Positions 7,258-13,065 of a stretch of DNA of 13,213 nucleotides are shown here, one piece after another. This DNA is from an uncultured Candidatus Saccharibacteria bacterium (GTDB lineage Bacteria; Patescibacteriota; Saccharimonadia; Saccharimonadales; Saccharimonadaceae). Below the pieces are notes generated by a model that had not been told where the DNA came from, did no database searches, and saw nothing but the letters and a program-made list of their open reading frames with translations. The number at the start of each line of letters is the position of its first letter. Positions within the stretch are counted from its first letter, which is position 1. A program made the translations under genes and the position numbers. The stretch covers positions 1 through 13,213 of the forward strand of contig CANEKB010000021.1 of assembly GCA_947427985.1 (NCBI GenBank). Reading direction: 5' to 3'.

Positions 7258-8499
7258 CTATCCTCTCGGCGGTTCTCCTTCAGGTTCGGAGAGAAGCTTT
7301 TTGGATTTGATTTCGTAGCGGCGGCCGTTGACCGGGGAAATGAAGTAATCTTCGGAGAGAAGGTTGATGAACATGGTCAGGTCTTTGTCATCCATGATGA
7401 TAATTGAGCCATCGTCGTCAGTCATGAGTTCGAGCTGCATGTCATCGGCATAGTCGATGAGTTTTTCTTGAGGCATTTCTTCAGCGATGTCGAGTGATTG
7501 AAGCTTCTTGACAAGCGGTTTGCGATCCTGAAGTAGGGAATTGAGGGTCAAGCCTTCAGCGAAAGAAAGCTTGTATTTGTCGGTGATTTCCTTAGCTTTA
7601 GCATCGGCGATAACCTGGGATTTATAATCATACTGGAAGAGGCTTTCGAATTTTGACTGATTAAAGATAATGACATTGCCGTCGATGATGGCGACTTGGT
7701 TGTCGTCGGGCATTTTGAGAGCAACTTCGGCCGAGAAGGGCTCGAAGCTTTCGCCGTTGAGCTCCCAACTGGTACCACCCTTGAGGGCAGAGCTTGGCGA
7801 GATGCCTTTCGCAATGTAAAAGACTTTGGTTTCGCCATCGTTGCCTGGGTAAGAGAATTTTGCGAGGATACCTTTGACTTTTTTAAACTCGTCGACGTGA
7901 TCATTCCAGGAATCGATGTTGCGATATTCGTGTTCAATGAGATGAATGAGGGTCTCGGCACGACCAACATTGCTGAGCTTAGTGCGGTAGATAACCTTAT
8001 CTTCGCCATCGGATTTTTCATATTCGCGACACTCGAGGCCCTTGTCGGCTTCCTTAATGATATAGCCAGTAGCTTCTTGCATAAACATGGCTTTTACGCT
8101 GGCGGTTAGAGCGTCAGAATAACGAACGCGGAAGGGGGTGTAATTTTTATTGAAGAGAAAAAGCTCGACCGAGACATTGTTCTTGACTTCATCGATTTCG
8201 TTGGCCCAGTGGAAGACATCAAAAGAGCTGCTGTCAGCGCGGTGATATTCACGATCGTCCATGTTGTCAGCGTCAGTACGAGCGGCGTCGGTAGTATTAG
8301 CCCCCTGCGAAAGGTCAACCGGTGCGTCGGTGGGCTCGTCAGAAGTGCTGAGCGTATTAGAATCGTTCGAGCTAGGGTCAGAAGAATTATCATTAGAAAG
8401 ATCGCTTGATGCAGTGTTTAGCTCGTCAACAATATCGGAAATTTTAGCAGCGTCCGCCGCGTCAGGAGCCGGGTTGGTTTGTAGTTCGTCATTATTCAT
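7258..8499 (-). CDS. DUF4868 / KwaB-like protein with acidic disordered N-terminus
   Basis: 413 aa from the ATG at 8499, preceded by GAGG 8 bases upstream on the - strand and a TATAAT box; a frame extending to 8574 crosses that promoter box and is not used. Residues 1-90 are low complexity, rich in Asp, Ser, Asn, Ala and Thr, with no Cys. Residues 105-310 resemble DUF4868: a first strand VSVELFLFNK, a helix ending TASVKAMFMQE, then KVFYIAKG, LKMPDDNQVAIIDGNVIIFNQSKFESLFQY. The hallmark is the D-x-ii-I.ng.v.Ifn..kFE.lF block (about 270-290). KwaB of the Kiwa anti-phage system carries this domain, but no kwaA-like membrane gene is adjacent. The gene opposes all neighbours and abuts a gene remnant, suggesting insertion. 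Family call moderate; a defence role is inference. Confidence 0.7.
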   Translation of the reverse strand: MNNDELQTNPAPDAADAAKISDIVDELNTASSDLSNDNSSDPSSNDSNTLSTSDEPTDAPVDLSQGANTTDAARTDADNMDDREYHRADSSSFDVFHWANEIDEVKNNVSVELFLFNKNYTPFRVRYSDALTASVKAMFMQEATGYIIKEADKGLECREYEKSDGEDKVIYRTKLSNVGRAETLIHLIEHEYRNIDSWNDHVDEFKKVKGILAKFSYPGNDGETKVFYIAKGISPSSALKGGTSWELNGESFEPFSAEVALKMPDDNQVAIIDGNVIIFNQSKFESLFQYDYKSQVIADAKAKEITDKYKLSFAEGLTLNSLLQDRKPLVKKLQSLDIAEEMPQEKLIDYADDMQLELMTDDDGSIIIMDDKDLTMFINLLSEDYFISPVNGRRYEIKSKKLLSEPEGEPPRG

Positions 8500-8521
8500 A
8501 GTATTACCTCGCTTTTCGTCT

Positions 8522-8527
8522 ATTATA
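8522..8527 (-). promoter_or_regulatory. -10 box of the DUF4868 gene
   Basis: On the - strand TATAAT (8527 to 8522) lies 22 nt before the ATG at 8499, giving a leader of about 15 nt with GAGG as RBS. No good -35 is seen at 17 bp. Confidence 0.55.
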
Positions 8528-8600
8528 GCGTAAAAATTGCAAAAGGGGAATAAGCTAATCCGTCGAACGAACAAAGCGTTTTATCATAAACCGAACAGAA

Positions 8601-8618
8601 ATGCGATAGCTATAGCAT
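8601..8618. promoter_or_regulatory. 18-bp palindrome between divergent promoters (possible operator)
   Basis: ATGCGATAGCTATAGCAT is a perfect inverted repeat except for one non-matching base pair. It lies between the - strand DUF4868 promoter and the + strand promoter at 8730. The rest of 8528-8729 is AT-rich and shows no gene. A regulator-binding role is inferred from symmetry and position only. Confidence 0.35.
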
Positions 8619-8729
8619 TATTCTACAAAATGAGTGACGGAATGAAGAAATTATTATAAAATGAAATATCAAAAACAAGCAATTAATGCCAGAACACAAA
8701 ACGAAGGGTATGAAAACAGGACAAAATGC

Positions 8730-8758
8730 TTGACAAAAATGATAATCTGTGCTAGAAT
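8730..8758 (+). promoter_or_regulatory. Near-consensus promoter of the 8896 gene
   Basis: TTGACA (8730-8735), 17-bp spacer, TAGAAT (8753-8758) with TGC before the -10: the strongest-looking promoter in the window. The predicted start is near 8765. Confidence 0.85.
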
Positions 8759-8764
8759 GTAAGG

Positions 8765-8895
8765 ACAGGAGTGCGAAAGACTCCGGAAAACCGCCCTGGT
8801 CTGCAAGCGGAAGTGATTTTGTTTGCAAATAGAGAGGAGGGCAGAATCGGGCGGTAGCAACTTAAAATCGACAAAAGAAGGATAGGTGTTGAACT
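8765..8895 (+). promoter_or_regulatory. Structured 5' leader of the 8896 gene
   Basis: The roughly 130-nt leader folds into GGAGT (8768-8772) / ACTCC (8780-8784) and a longer-range CCGCCC (8791-8796) / GGGCGG (8849-8854) helix. CCGC (8791-8794) could instead pair with GCGG (8807-8810), so two exclusive folds exist. An SD-like AGAGGAGGG (8832-8840) sits inside with no start codon close behind. The true start is preceded by AAGGATAGG (8878-8886). It matches no riboswitch class I know. Confidence 0.4.
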
Positions 8896-9429
8896 ATGCT
8901 GAGAAGACTGTATTTGGTGACTGATATTATGTGTGCGGAGGAGCTGTTCGTAGCGCTTTTGAATAAGGCGCCGCTGAAAGTACAGGTCCAGAAGTACGCC
9001 GCGGCGAGCGAGAAAGAACCACTGACGCCGAAGTGGAGCATGCCGGTCGGGGCCGAGCTGAAGGTGAGTGTGTTGTCCAACGAGATGATGAGCGACGGCT
9101 ATGATGGCCTGATGATGGCTTCGGGCCGAATCGTGAACATCGAGCTGTCGCAGACGCCGCCGGGAAAAGCTTACACCGGTTCGCTGGAGCTTAGGGGAAC
9201 GCATGCAGATGTGCTGTTCGATACTGAGCTGAAGGTGGGTGTGATACTGGAAGCGATCAACTATCGGCGCTTGACGCCGAAGACGGTGGTCAGCTGCCCG
9301 AATTTGGATCTGCTGGTTGGCGATGAGGATCTGGTGGACGATGCTAAGCTGAAAGCGATGGGGCTGCCGAATAAGCTTATCGAGAGCAAAGCGCTCCTGA
9401 TGGAGCTGGCTAAGCGTCGCCGGAGTTAA
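8896..9429 (+). CDS. Unrecognised 177-aa protein, CTG-rich codon use
   Basis: I do not recognise this protein. It starts MLRRLYLVTD, has no transmembrane segment or signal peptide, is probably cytoplasmic, and seems to be alternating strands through most of its length (for example AELKVSVLSNE, GRIVNIELSQ, TELKVGVILEA) with a helical end ESKALLMELAKRRRS. Two Cys (residue 13 and in SCPNLD) do not form a motif. About 19 of its 28 Leu codons are CTG and many third positions are G or C, unlike the TTG/CTT-rich neighbours. With the near-consensus promoter and structured leader this fits either a highly expressed gene or one acquired by transfer. It is a single-gene unit with its own promoter and a strong terminator. 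The coding call is firm because promoter, RBS-like site and terminator frame it. Confidence 0.8.
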   Translation: MLRRLYLVTDIMCAEELFVALLNKAPLKVQVQKYAAASEKEPLTPKWSMPVGAELKVSVLSNEMMSDGYDGLMMASGRIVNIELSQTPPGKAYTGSLELRGTHADVLFDTELKVGVILEAINYRRLTPKTVVSCPNLDLLVGDEDLVDDAKLKAMGLPNKLIESKALLMELAKRRRS

Positions 9430-9458
9430 ATCCGATCCTTCGGTTAAAGCGTCGAAAG

Positions 9459-9486
9459 AGCGCTCCCTGGAAACAGGGGGCGCTTT
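9459..9486 (+). terminator. Intrinsic terminator after the 8896 gene
   Basis: Stem AGCGCTCCCTG (9459-9469) / CAGGGGGCGCT (9474-9484), 11 bp with one G-U pair, GAAA tetraloop, then TT. Stable and placed 29 bp after the stop; the T tract is short. Confidence 0.75.
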
Positions 9487-9493
9487 AGCATAT

Positions 9494-9561
9494 TGTGGAA
9501 AAGTTTCTAATCTGGACGGATAGGGTGGATGGTGACTTAACTGTGGAAAACTTGTGCAAAA
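9494..9561 (+). repeat. TGTGGAAAA repeats resembling DnaA boxes
   Basis: TGTGGAAAA occurs at 9494-9502 and 9542-9550, and TGTGCAAAA at 9553-9561. Each differs by one or two bases from the DnaA box written as TGTGGATAA. There is no dnaA nearby and the spacing is uneven, so origin activity is speculative. Confidence 0.3.
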
Positions 9562-9588
9562 GTCTGAAAAAATGTGGCAGAATTATGC

Positions 9589-9617
9589 TTGCGTTTTTTA
9601 AAAAACTCACTTATACT
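9589..9617 (+). promoter_or_regulatory. Promoter of the intergenic RNA candidate
   Basis: TTGCGT (9589-9594), 17-bp spacer with an A/T tract, TATACT (9612-9617). The predicted start is near 9624. No ORF with an RBS follows before rsmH, which has its own promoter. Confidence 0.6.
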
Positions 9618-9623
9618 AAGGTC

Positions 9624-9950
9624 AGTGGACGAACACCCACACAAACAAGTGAAAAACTACAAAAATCAAACACAAAAACGTAGTAAACACTAAAGCGGGG
9701 ATGTACCACAAAATAAACATATCAAAAGATAGTATATTAACAGAGTTTGAGATCGATCAACTAGGAGTTTTTGCGCGCGTTTAGGATACGCGAAACCGAA
9801 ACCAATACGCACATCCAACAAACACCTCCCAAATTAACTCTATTGGTTGACATCTATTTAGGATGAAGACCCAACCCACTCACAATACGCTATAAGTCTC
9901 TCAACGGCTACGATTATATGGTTGGCTCCGGCTGGCCGGGAATCGTAGTA
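9624..9950 (+). ncRNA. Putative structured non-coding RNA between the 8896 gene and rsmH
   Basis: This 660-bp gap (9430-10094) has no credible protein gene, but downstream of the promoter there are many nested helices. AGTG (9648-9651)/CACT (9688-9691) encloses ACTAC (9656-9660)/GTAGT (9680-9684). CGCGT (9776-9780)/ACGCG (9788-9792) forms a small hairpin. A three-way junction is closed by TTGA (9847-9850)/TCAA (9901-9904). A long hairpin CTACGATT (9908-9915)/AATCGTAG (9941-9948) contains GGTTGGC-TCCG-GCTGGCC. A-rich linkers separate them. It lacks the conserved cores of RNase P RNA, tmRNA and SRP RNA. The 3' end is uncertain, as no U tract follows. Confidence 0.45.
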
Positions 9951-10001
9951 GATTAAGTGTATTACAAAAATTAAACAAAAAATCATTCAAACACAAAAAC
10001 G
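9666..10001 (+). repeat. 15-bp direct repeat pair TCAAACACAAAAACG
   Basis: Exact copies at 9666-9680 and 9987-10001. The first lies in the loop of the first hairpin of the RNA candidate, the second in the A-rich gap before rsmH. They could be a duplication scar or a common A/C-rich linker; low sequence complexity weakens the case. The rest of 9951-10078 shows nothing recognisable. Confidence 0.4.
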
Positions 10002-10079
10002 CGGAAATTTCTAGTTGAGCGGTCTCAAACGAAGGCAGTTATGGTTAGAAGAGGAACTGGCGCAAAATAGGCCAGGGAA

Positions 10080-10088
10080 TGTTATAAT
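10080..10088 (+). promoter_or_regulatory. Extended -10 of rsmH, probably leaderless
   Basis: TGTTATAAT ends 6 bp before the ATG at 10095, so transcription should start at or next to the A of the start codon. There is no -35 match at 16-18 bp and no SD before the ATG. Confidence 0.65.
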
Positions 10089-10094
10089 CATAAT

Positions 10095-10970
10095 ATGGAA
10101 GAACTTCATAAACCTGTATTATTGTCGGAAGTGCTTGAGGTTTTGCAACCGCGACCGGGTGAATCGTATATGGATTTGACGGCGGGATATGCAGGGCACG
10201 CAAGCGAGATTTTGGATGTAACACAGAATTATAAGGACTCGGTCTTAGTAGATCGAGATATTAACGCTATTCGGGTTCTAGAAGAAAAATTCTCGGGAAT
10301 GGGAATTAGAATCGTAAAAGCGGATTTTTATAATGCGGTGCTACAGGAAATTGAGTGTGGAAACGCTTTCGATATGATATTAATGGATTTTGGAGTGTCT
10401 TCTCCGCAGCTAGATCGAGCAGAGCGAGGGTTTTCTTTTGCGAAGGATGGTCCGTTGGATATGCGAATGGACCAGAGCCAAGAATTGAGTGCTGAAGTGG
10501 TCGTGAATCATTATAACGAGCGACATTTGGCCGAGATTTTGGAAAAATATGGCGAAGAAAAGCCAGGTTTTGCGAGACTGATCGCGCGAGAGATTGTGCA
10601 TGGGCGGCCCTGGCGGTCGACGGCGCAACTTGGCGAGGCGCTGAAAAGGTACGGACGAGGAGGAAAGATTCATCCGGCGACGAGGACTTTTCAGGCGATT
10701 CGGATCGCGGTAAACGACGAGCTGGGATTAATCGAAAAAACCCTGAAACTTTTGCCGAAGGCTTTGAAGCCGGGTGGCAGAGTGGCGGCGATTACGTTTC
10801 ATAGCTTGGAAGATCGGTTAGTAAAGGATTGGCTGAAAGAGGCATCGGCGTATGGCGAGGAGTCAGAGCTGAGAGTATTGACGAAAAAACCGGTCACTGC
10901 GGAAAATGAGGAGTTGTTTATCAACCCAAGGGCGAGAAGTGCGAAACTGCGCGTAGCCGTAAAGCTTTAG
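10095..10970 (+). CDS. rsmH: 16S rRNA (cytosine(1402)-N4)-methyltransferase RsmH
   Basis: RsmH (MraW) methylates N4 of C1402 in the 16S rRNA decoding centre using S-adenosylmethionine. Seen in the 291-aa product: HKPVLLSEVLEVL at the start, the SAM site DLTAGYAGHAS (27-37), VDRD (52-55), MDFGVSSPQLD (97-107), RGFSFAKDGPLDMRM (111-125), HPATRTFQAIRIAVNDELG (193-211), ITFHSLEDRLVKDW (233-246) and the end NPRARSAKLRV. The Cys-containing CxCP segment many relatives carry before the last block is absent, giving a compact C-terminus. rsmH normally sits near the front of the division/cell wall (dcw) cluster; here mraZ is missing in front, but an FtsL-like gene and ftsI follow. The start is fixed by family alignment and the leaderless promoter. 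Confidence 0.97.
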   Translation: MEELHKPVLLSEVLEVLQPRPGESYMDLTAGYAGHASEILDVTQNYKDSVLVDRDINAIRVLEEKFSGMGIRIVKADFYNAVLQEIECGNAFDMILMDFGVSSPQLDRAERGFSFAKDGPLDMRMDQSQELSAEVVVNHYNERHLAEILEKYGEEKPGFARLIAREIVHGRPWRSTAQLGEALKRYGRGGKIHPATRTFQAIRIAVNDELGLIEKTLKLLPKALKPGGRVAAITFHSLEDRLVKDWLKEASAYGEESELRVLTKKPVTAENEELFINPRARSAKLRVAVKL

Positions 10971-11005
10971 TAGAGTGTGGAGATTCTGCGAGTTTGGGCG
11001 AGGCG

Positions 11006-11051
11006 GAGCAAGCGAATTGCTCTTGGATCGGCTCGAGAGGTTGAGCCGGTC
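11006..11051 (+). terminator. Tandem hairpins downstream of rsmH
   Basis: GAGCAA (11006-11011)/TTGCTC (11017-11022) and GATCGGCTC (11026-11034)/GAGCCGGTC (11043-11051; one wobble pair) follow the rsmH stop by 35 bp. No U tract follows directly, so termination or mRNA end-stabilisation are both possible. Confidence 0.4.
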
Positions 11052-11130
11052 GGACTGATGTTGTAAAAAGATATAACATTTGTCTGGGTGATAAAAATAA
11101 AAACAATAAACAAAAAAAGGAGGCAATATT

Positions 11131-11199
11131 ATGCCACGTCAAATCATCATCACTAGCAACCGTTCTCGCGCACAGAAGGTGAAAGTCAACTTTCGCTAG
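11131..11199 (+). CDS. Small basic 22-aa ORF with strong RBS
   Basis: An A-rich stretch and AAGGAGG, one of the best SD sequences in the window, lie 7 bases before an ATG that opens a 22-codon frame ending in TAG. The peptide begins MPRQIIITSNRSRAQ and ends KVNFR; it has four Arg, two Lys and no acidic residue. It matches no ribosomal protein I know. A structured RNA region and then the FtsL-like gene follow. It could be a leader peptide for attenuation or a free-standing small protein. Only the RBS and clean frame support it. Confidence 0.45.
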   Translation: MPRQIIITSNRSRAQKVKVNFR

Positions 11200-11203
11200 T
11201 TAT

Positions 11204-11460
11204 CGCGATTAACGATTAGTTAAGTAGTATATTCTCTCAAATCGCGGGGGCCGGGAGACCGGTGCCCTGCGCCATGGGCCGAATGGCTCACCCAAGGTTG
11301 AAGAGTTAAACCAAGAGTGTGGACCCAAAAATACATGACCTTCCCGGAGCGGACAAAAGATTACTTATGGCTCTGTCTTCTGTCTGCTCCGGTCTAAGAT
11401 TTCTATGAGGAATTTCAGGATGGGTCTTTCGTTTAGCGTCTTCGACGTCTTTTTGACGTC
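11204..11460 (+). ncRNA. Structured RNA region between rsmH and the FtsL-like gene
   Basis: Helices: CGCGATT (11204-11210)/AATCGCG (11240-11246); CCGG-GAGA-CCGG (11251-11262); GGGCC-GAAT-GGCTC (11276-11289); GGTT (11296-11299)/AACC (11309-11312); GACCCA (11322-11327)/TGGGTC (11421-11426), which encloses a 17-position stem with left arm 11344-11360 and right arm 11376-11392 (one mismatch, one wobble). At the 3' end GCGTC-TTC-GACGT is followed by CTTTTTG, terminator-like, and competes with GACGTC-TTTTT-GACGTC (11444-11460). No conserved core of tmRNA, RNase P RNA, SRP RNA or a familiar riboswitch is present. It is either an independent RNA or a long regulatory leader of the next gene. No clear promoter is seen between 11200 and 11240. 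Confidence 0.55.
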
Positions 11461-11513
11461 AAGAAATTGAAATTATTTATGTAAAAACAAACAAAAAACA
11501 GCGAGGAAAATTA

Positions 11514-11867
11514 ATGCGAACACAGTCATATGCGACTTCACGGCGCGGAGTTTCGGCGAGCGCGAACGGATGGTCGAGGAATTATAACATGGTACGACAT
11601 CAGCCGAAAAGTTTAGGCTCAGGGGCGATGGCGGTGATTGTGGGTTTTTTGGTGTTATGTGTAGGGATGATTTATGTGTCGCAGGGAACACAAGCGACGA
11701 ATTATGACTACGAGCTTTCGGCGATTGAAGATGAAATCGCCGAGCTAGAGGCGAAGCGAGAGGATCTTGCTGTGGAGAAAGCAAGGTTAACGTCGGTAGC
11801 TTCGACGGAAAATAGTCCAGTAGCGTCGACGATGGAAGGTGCGACGGCTGGCGGATATGCTGAGTAG
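11514..11867 (+). CDS. FtsL/DivIC-like small division protein
   Basis: 117 aa: a basic N-terminal tail (1-35, many Arg/Ser), one hydrophobic helix (about 37-56, AMAVIVGFLVLCVGMIYV), then an acidic coiled-coil helix (about 66-95, with ELSAIEDEIAELEAKREDL) and a short Ser/Thr/Gly tail. This is the architecture of FtsL/DivIC, bitopic proteins that link the FtsQ-FtsL-FtsB complex to the septal synthase. The position after rsmH and before ftsI is where ftsL sits in dcw clusters. Sequence alone is too divergent to be certain. GAGG (11503-11506) stands 7 bases before the ATG. The long structured region upstream may regulate it. Confidence 0.7.
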   Translation: MRTQSYATSRRGVSASANGWSRNYNMVRHQPKSLGSGAMAVIVGFLVLCVGMIYVSQGTQATNYDYELSAIEDEIAELEAKREDLAVEKARLTSVASTENSPVASTMEGATAGGYAE

Positions 11868-11901
11868 AAGGGGCATTTTTCTAGATAGTGCAGCTTCTCG
11901 G

Positions 11902-11910
11902 TGATATAAT
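11902..11910 (+). promoter_or_regulatory. Extended -10 of the femAB gene, probably leaderless
   Basis: TGATATAAT ends 7 bp before the ATG at 11918. There is no SD and no -35 match. An in-frame GTG at 11888 lies upstream of this box and would not be transcribed from it. Confidence 0.65.
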
Positions 11911-11917
11911 AATAATT

Positions 11918-13030
11918 ATGGAATTTAGGGAACTGTCTGAGGAAGAGTTTGAGAGAGCGCGGTTTGGCTGCGATAATTTTTTGCAGAGTGTAGAAATGTA
12001 TCGTCGGCACAAGGCGCTGGGACGAGAAGCTTATTTGGTGGGAGTGCGCGACAAGAAGACTCAGGCGGTAGTTGCGAAGGGCGTCATCATGACGCATAAA
12101 TGGTATCTAGGGAAGAAGCTTTGTCGGGTGCCAGGAGGCTGGGTGCTGGATTATGAGGCGAAAAACTGGCAAGAAGTGCTGGGCTTTTTGACGGAACAGG
12201 CGAAAGAATTCTGTGCGCAGCGGGGTGGGATAGTGATTGAAATTGCGCCAAACGTCGTGGCGCAGGCGCGGGATGGCGAGAATAACATCGTAAGGGGAGG
12301 AGAAGATCACCTAGCGGTGAAAGCTGAGCTAGTAAAATTGGGGTATAAATATCTTGGCGAATACGAATGTACGAAGTGGACTTATGCTTTAGACTTGAAA
12401 GATAAAGAGGCGGAGGAGATTTTCCGGAGTTTTCGCGAAGGGCATCGAAGAGTGATGAAAAAGGGGATTAAAAGTGGCGTAAAAATACGCGAGCTAAGTA
12501 ATGGCGAGCTGGGGATTTTAGACGGGATCATAGCGGATACAGCGAAGCGGCGCGGATTTCATGATTCGGGAATGGACTATTATCGAACAATGAAAGAACA
12601 TTTTGGCGATAGAGTGTGGCATATGGTGGCAGAAGCGCCACGGTATGTTCTCGCGGGAAAGGTGGAGCCAGAAGATGAGGATGATAAGAAAATGGTACCA
12701 ATCGCGGCGGCGATGTTCGTTGGGTCGGGCGAAGAAGTGATTTATTTATGTGGTGGTTCGAGAGCGGAGTATAAGAAGTTAGGCGCGCCACACTTGATTC
12801 AATGGGAGATGATTCAACGAGCAAAGGAAGCGGGCTATATGCGACATAATTTCTATGGTATGAAGCCGGTGAAGGGGAGTGGAGTATATATGTTCAAACA
12901 AGGGTTTCACGGTTACGTGCGAGAAATGTTGGGTATGTTCGCGCTGCCGATTGGTATGTTAGGGAAGATCTATACGGCAAGGCTAAAAGAAATTACCTAT
13001 GCTTGCATCAAGGGCGAAGAGGGGAATTAG
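11918..13030 (+). CDS. FemAB-family peptidoglycan bridge aminoacyltransferase
   Basis: FemAB (FemX/FmhB-type) proteins transfer amino acids from aminoacyl-tRNA to the lipid II stem peptide on the inner membrane face, building the cross-bridge. The 370-aa product shows the twin-GNAT layout: NFLQSVEMYRRHKALG (20-35), PGGWVLDY (72-79), IEIAPN (107-112), YECTKWTYALDL (149-160), FREGHRRVMKKGIKSGV (172-188, the conserved R/K-rich helix), AAAMFV and VIYLCGGSRAEYKKLGAPHLIQW (274-296), then NFYGM and GVYMFKQGFHG (322-332). A charged insertion (247-258) stands where the coiled-coil arm of some Fem proteins is. The start at 11918 follows the extended -10; the GTG at 11888 is rejected. Placement before ftsI ties it to septal wall synthesis. 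The amino acid used cannot be read from sequence. Confidence 0.92.
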   Translation: MEFRELSEEEFERARFGCDNFLQSVEMYRRHKALGREAYLVGVRDKKTQAVVAKGVIMTHKWYLGKKLCRVPGGWVLDYEAKNWQEVLGFLTEQAKEFCAQRGGIVIEIAPNVVAQARDGENNIVRGGEDHLAVKAELVKLGYKYLGEYECTKWTYALDLKDKEAEEIFRSFREGHRRVMKKGIKSGVKIRELSNGELGILDGIIADTAKRRGFHDSGMDYYRTMKEHFGDRVWHMVAEAPRYVLAGKVEPEDEDDKKMVPIAAAMFVGSGEEVIYLCGGSRAEYKKLGAPHLIQWEMIQRAKEAGYMRHNFYGMKPVKGSGVYMFKQGFHGYVREMLGMFALPIGMLGKIYTARLKEITYACIKGEEGN

Positions 13031-13050
13031 GGCTTCCAGACGATGACTTA

Positions 13051-13059
13051 TGATATAAT
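13051..13059 (+). promoter_or_regulatory. Extended -10 of the ftsI-like gene, probably leaderless
   Basis: TGATATAAT ends 6 bp before the ATG at 13066, with no SD and no -35 match, as for rsmH and femAB. Confidence 0.65.
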
Positions 13060-13065
13060 ATAACC

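Noticed and set aside
7548..8021. 157-aa ORF on the - strand in another frame within the DUF4868 gene
   Set aside because: It overlaps a gene with a good RBS and promoter, is rich in Ser/Pro/Lys, and has no initiation signals.
7258..8499. A complete two-gene Kiwa system
   Set aside because: Only the KwaB-like gene is present; neither neighbour is a KwaA-like membrane gene in the same orientation.
9495..9683. 62-aa ORF starting at GTG
   Set aside because: It lies across the promoter at 9589-9617, has no RBS, and its sequence is Lys/Thr-rich low complexity.
11204..11460. tmRNA, RNase P RNA or SRP RNA
   Set aside because: There is no tRNA-like TTCGA arm with matching 5' end, no GAGGAAAGTC core, and no GGAAG-type SRP apical loop.
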